Assembly: GCA_900751035.1 (NCBI GenBank)
Contig: CAADSF010000004.1
Span: 1 to 6,695 of the forward strand
Reading direction: 5' to 3'
Length of the DNA stretch: 6,695 nucleotides
From: an uncultured Oscillospiraceae bacterium
GTDB taxonomy: Bacteria > Bacillota > Clostridia > Oscillospirales > Oscillospiraceae
Shown here: piece after piece, positions 5,737 through 6,695 of the stretch
How the letters are laid out: each line of letters begins with the position of its first letter
Numbering within the stretch: the first letter of the stretch is position 1
Notes under the pieces: model-generated
What the model was told of the DNA's origin: nothing
Seen by the model: only the letters and a program-made list of their open reading frames with translations
Databases searched by the model: none
Made by a program: the position numbers and the translations under genes

Positions 5737-6427
5737 AGACGTAATCATCGCTCTGGATTTTGACAGCCGCGAAAAGACGCTGGCCTTTCTCGATCAGTTC
5801 ACAGACCGCAAGCCGTTTGTGAAGATCGGCATGGAGCTGTTCTATGCCGAGGGTCCGTCCATCGTCCGCGAAATCAAGGCAAGGGGTCACAAAATCTTCC
5901 TGGACCTCAAGCTCCACGACATTCCGAACACGGTCAAAAAGGCGATGGCGGTGCTCTCGGCGCTTGATGTGGATATGGTGAACCTGCACGCGGCAGGCAC
6001 GCGCGCGATGATGACAGCCGCTCTGGAGGGTCTTACCCGCGCAGACGGAACGAGACCGCTTCTTATTGCCGTTACGCAGCTGACCTCGACAAGCCAGCAG
6101 AGCATGGAAGAGGAGATTGAAATTCACAAGGAGCTTTCCGAGGTCGTCATCGACTACGCGAAAAACGCGGAGCTGGCGGGACTTGACGGCGTGGTCTGTT
6201 CGCCGCTGGAGGCAGGCAAGATTCATGAGGTCTGCGGCAAACACTTTGCCACGGTCACACCCGGCATCCGCTTTGCAGACAGCAAGGCAGACGACCAGGT
6301 GCGCATCACAACCCCGGCACGCGCACGGGAGATTGGCTCTGACTACATTGTAGTTGGCCGTCCCATTACCCAGGCGGCCGACCCGGTTGCGGCGTATCTG
6401 CGGTGCGCAGAAGAGTTCGTGGGGTAA
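5729..6427 (+). CDS. pyrF: Orotidine 5'-phosphate decarboxylase
   Basis: OMP decarboxylase removes CO2 from OMP to give UMP, the last step of the pathway, in the cytoplasm. At 232 residues it has the usual length of the short bacterial form. Seen in order are the substrate-binding start of the barrel IIALDFDSREK (6-16), VKIGMELF (31-38, K32), the catalytic DLKLHDIP (59-66: D59, K61, D64), HAAGTRAMM (87-95), VCSPLEA (156-162), VTPGIR (177-182) and the phosphate-gripping VGRPIT (209-214, R211). The start is ATG 5729, eight bases after AGGAGG (5715-5720). A GTG at 5720 in the same frame overlaps that ribosome site and is unlikely. It overlaps the pyrD 3' end by eight bases, so the two are probably coupled. 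Confidence 0.97.
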   Translation: MGKDVIIALDFDSREKTLAFLDQFTDRKPFVKIGMELFYAEGPSIVREIKARGHKIFLDLKLHDIPNTVKKAMAVLSALDVDMVNLHAAGTRAMMTAALEGLTRADGTRPLLIAVTQLTSTSQQSMEEEIEIHKELSEVVIDYAKNAELAGLDGVVCSPLEAGKIHEVCGKHFATVTPGIRFADSKADDQVRITTPARAREIGSDYIVVGRPITQAADPVAAYLRCAEEFVG

Positions 6428-6430
6428 GCG

Positions 6431-6695
6431 ATGCAGGAGCGTATCATTTTATTCGATCTGGACGGCACGCTGACCGACTCCGGCCCCGGCATTATGAAGG
6501 CCTCGCAGTTTGCGCTGCACGCGTATGGGGTGGAGAGAGACTGGCAGGAGCTTGACTTTTTTGTCGGGCCGCCGCTTGACGAGACGTTCGGTCAGTTTAT
6601 GCCGAAAGAGGATATTCCGGGCGCGATTGACCAGTTCCGGCCGTATTTTGAAGCGATCTGCGGCGCGCCGGGCGATAATACGCAGGCAGGAAAAA
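6431..6695 (+). CDS. HAD-family hydrolase (phosphoglycolate phosphatase-like), 5' part
   Basis: The first 88 residues of a haloacid dehalogenase-superfamily phosphatase, cut by the right edge; full members are about 210-230 residues. The start shows motif I, FDLDGTLTDSGPG (8-20), with D9 as the likely nucleophile and D11 as acid/base. It is followed by the helical cap of subfamily I with FVGPPLDETF (44-53), common in Gph/YjjG-like Firmicute proteins. The ATG lies three bases after the pyrF stop with only a GGGG stretch (6421-6424) as a ribosome site, so translation probably depends on pyrF. Its substrate cannot be read from the sequence: a nucleotide or sugar phosphate is plausible given the operon. 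Motifs II-IV lie outside the window. Confidence 0.88.
   Translation, partial: MQERIILFDLDGTLTDSGPGIMKASQFALHAYGVERDWQELDFFVGPPLDETFGQFMPKEDIPGAIDQFRPYFEAICGAPGDNTQAGK

Overview
The window looks like chromosomal DNA from a fairly GC-rich Gram-positive bacterium. A Clostridia member of the Oscillospiraceae/Ruminococcaceae type is my best guess. This rests on the PyrK/PyrD-B type of dihydroorotate dehydrogenase, strong AGGAGG ribosome sites, a TTG start, a consensus sigma-A promoter, and an integrase tail of the kind carried by Firmicute conjugative elements. No species can be named from sequence alone.

Left part (1-2600) is a zone of broken or partial genes. It starts with the 3' end of an HxlR-type regulator (1-238), followed by a two-way terminator (237-277). 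Facing it on the minus strand is a tyrosine recombinase that keeps its whole catalytic domain but has lost its N-terminal domains (371-1018). It abuts, within about 25 bases, the 3' half of an adenine deaminase gene on the plus strand (1019-1927). Neither gene continues across the join, so this is a deletion, an element scar or an assembly chimera. A perfect 16-bp hairpin (1972-2007) follows. Next is a UPF0303/HbpS-like gene (2123-2599) of full family length but interrupted by one in-frame TGA where the family seems to have a tryptophan.

Right part (2761-6695) is an intact pyrimidine biosynthesis operon. A perfect TTGACA-17-TATAAT promoter, with a small palindrome in its spacer, drives pyrC (dihydroorotase), pyrK and pyrD (the two subunits of NAD-dependent dihydroorotate dehydrogenase), pyrF (OMP decarboxylase) and the start of a HAD-family phosphatase that runs off the window. 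The four pyr genes overlap by 4, 7 and 8 bases and the HAD gene starts 3 bases after pyrF, so all five are probably translationally coupled. Together they turn carbamoyl-aspartate into orotate and OMP into UMP. The step between, orotate phosphoribosyltransferase (pyrE), is not in the window. The expected leader is only about 25 nt, too short for a PyrR attenuator.

I see no RNA gene, CRISPR array or complete mobile element, and no new multi-gene system. The most noteworthy points are the integrase/ade junction, the nonsense-interrupted UPF0303 gene, and the pyr promoter with its candidate operator.
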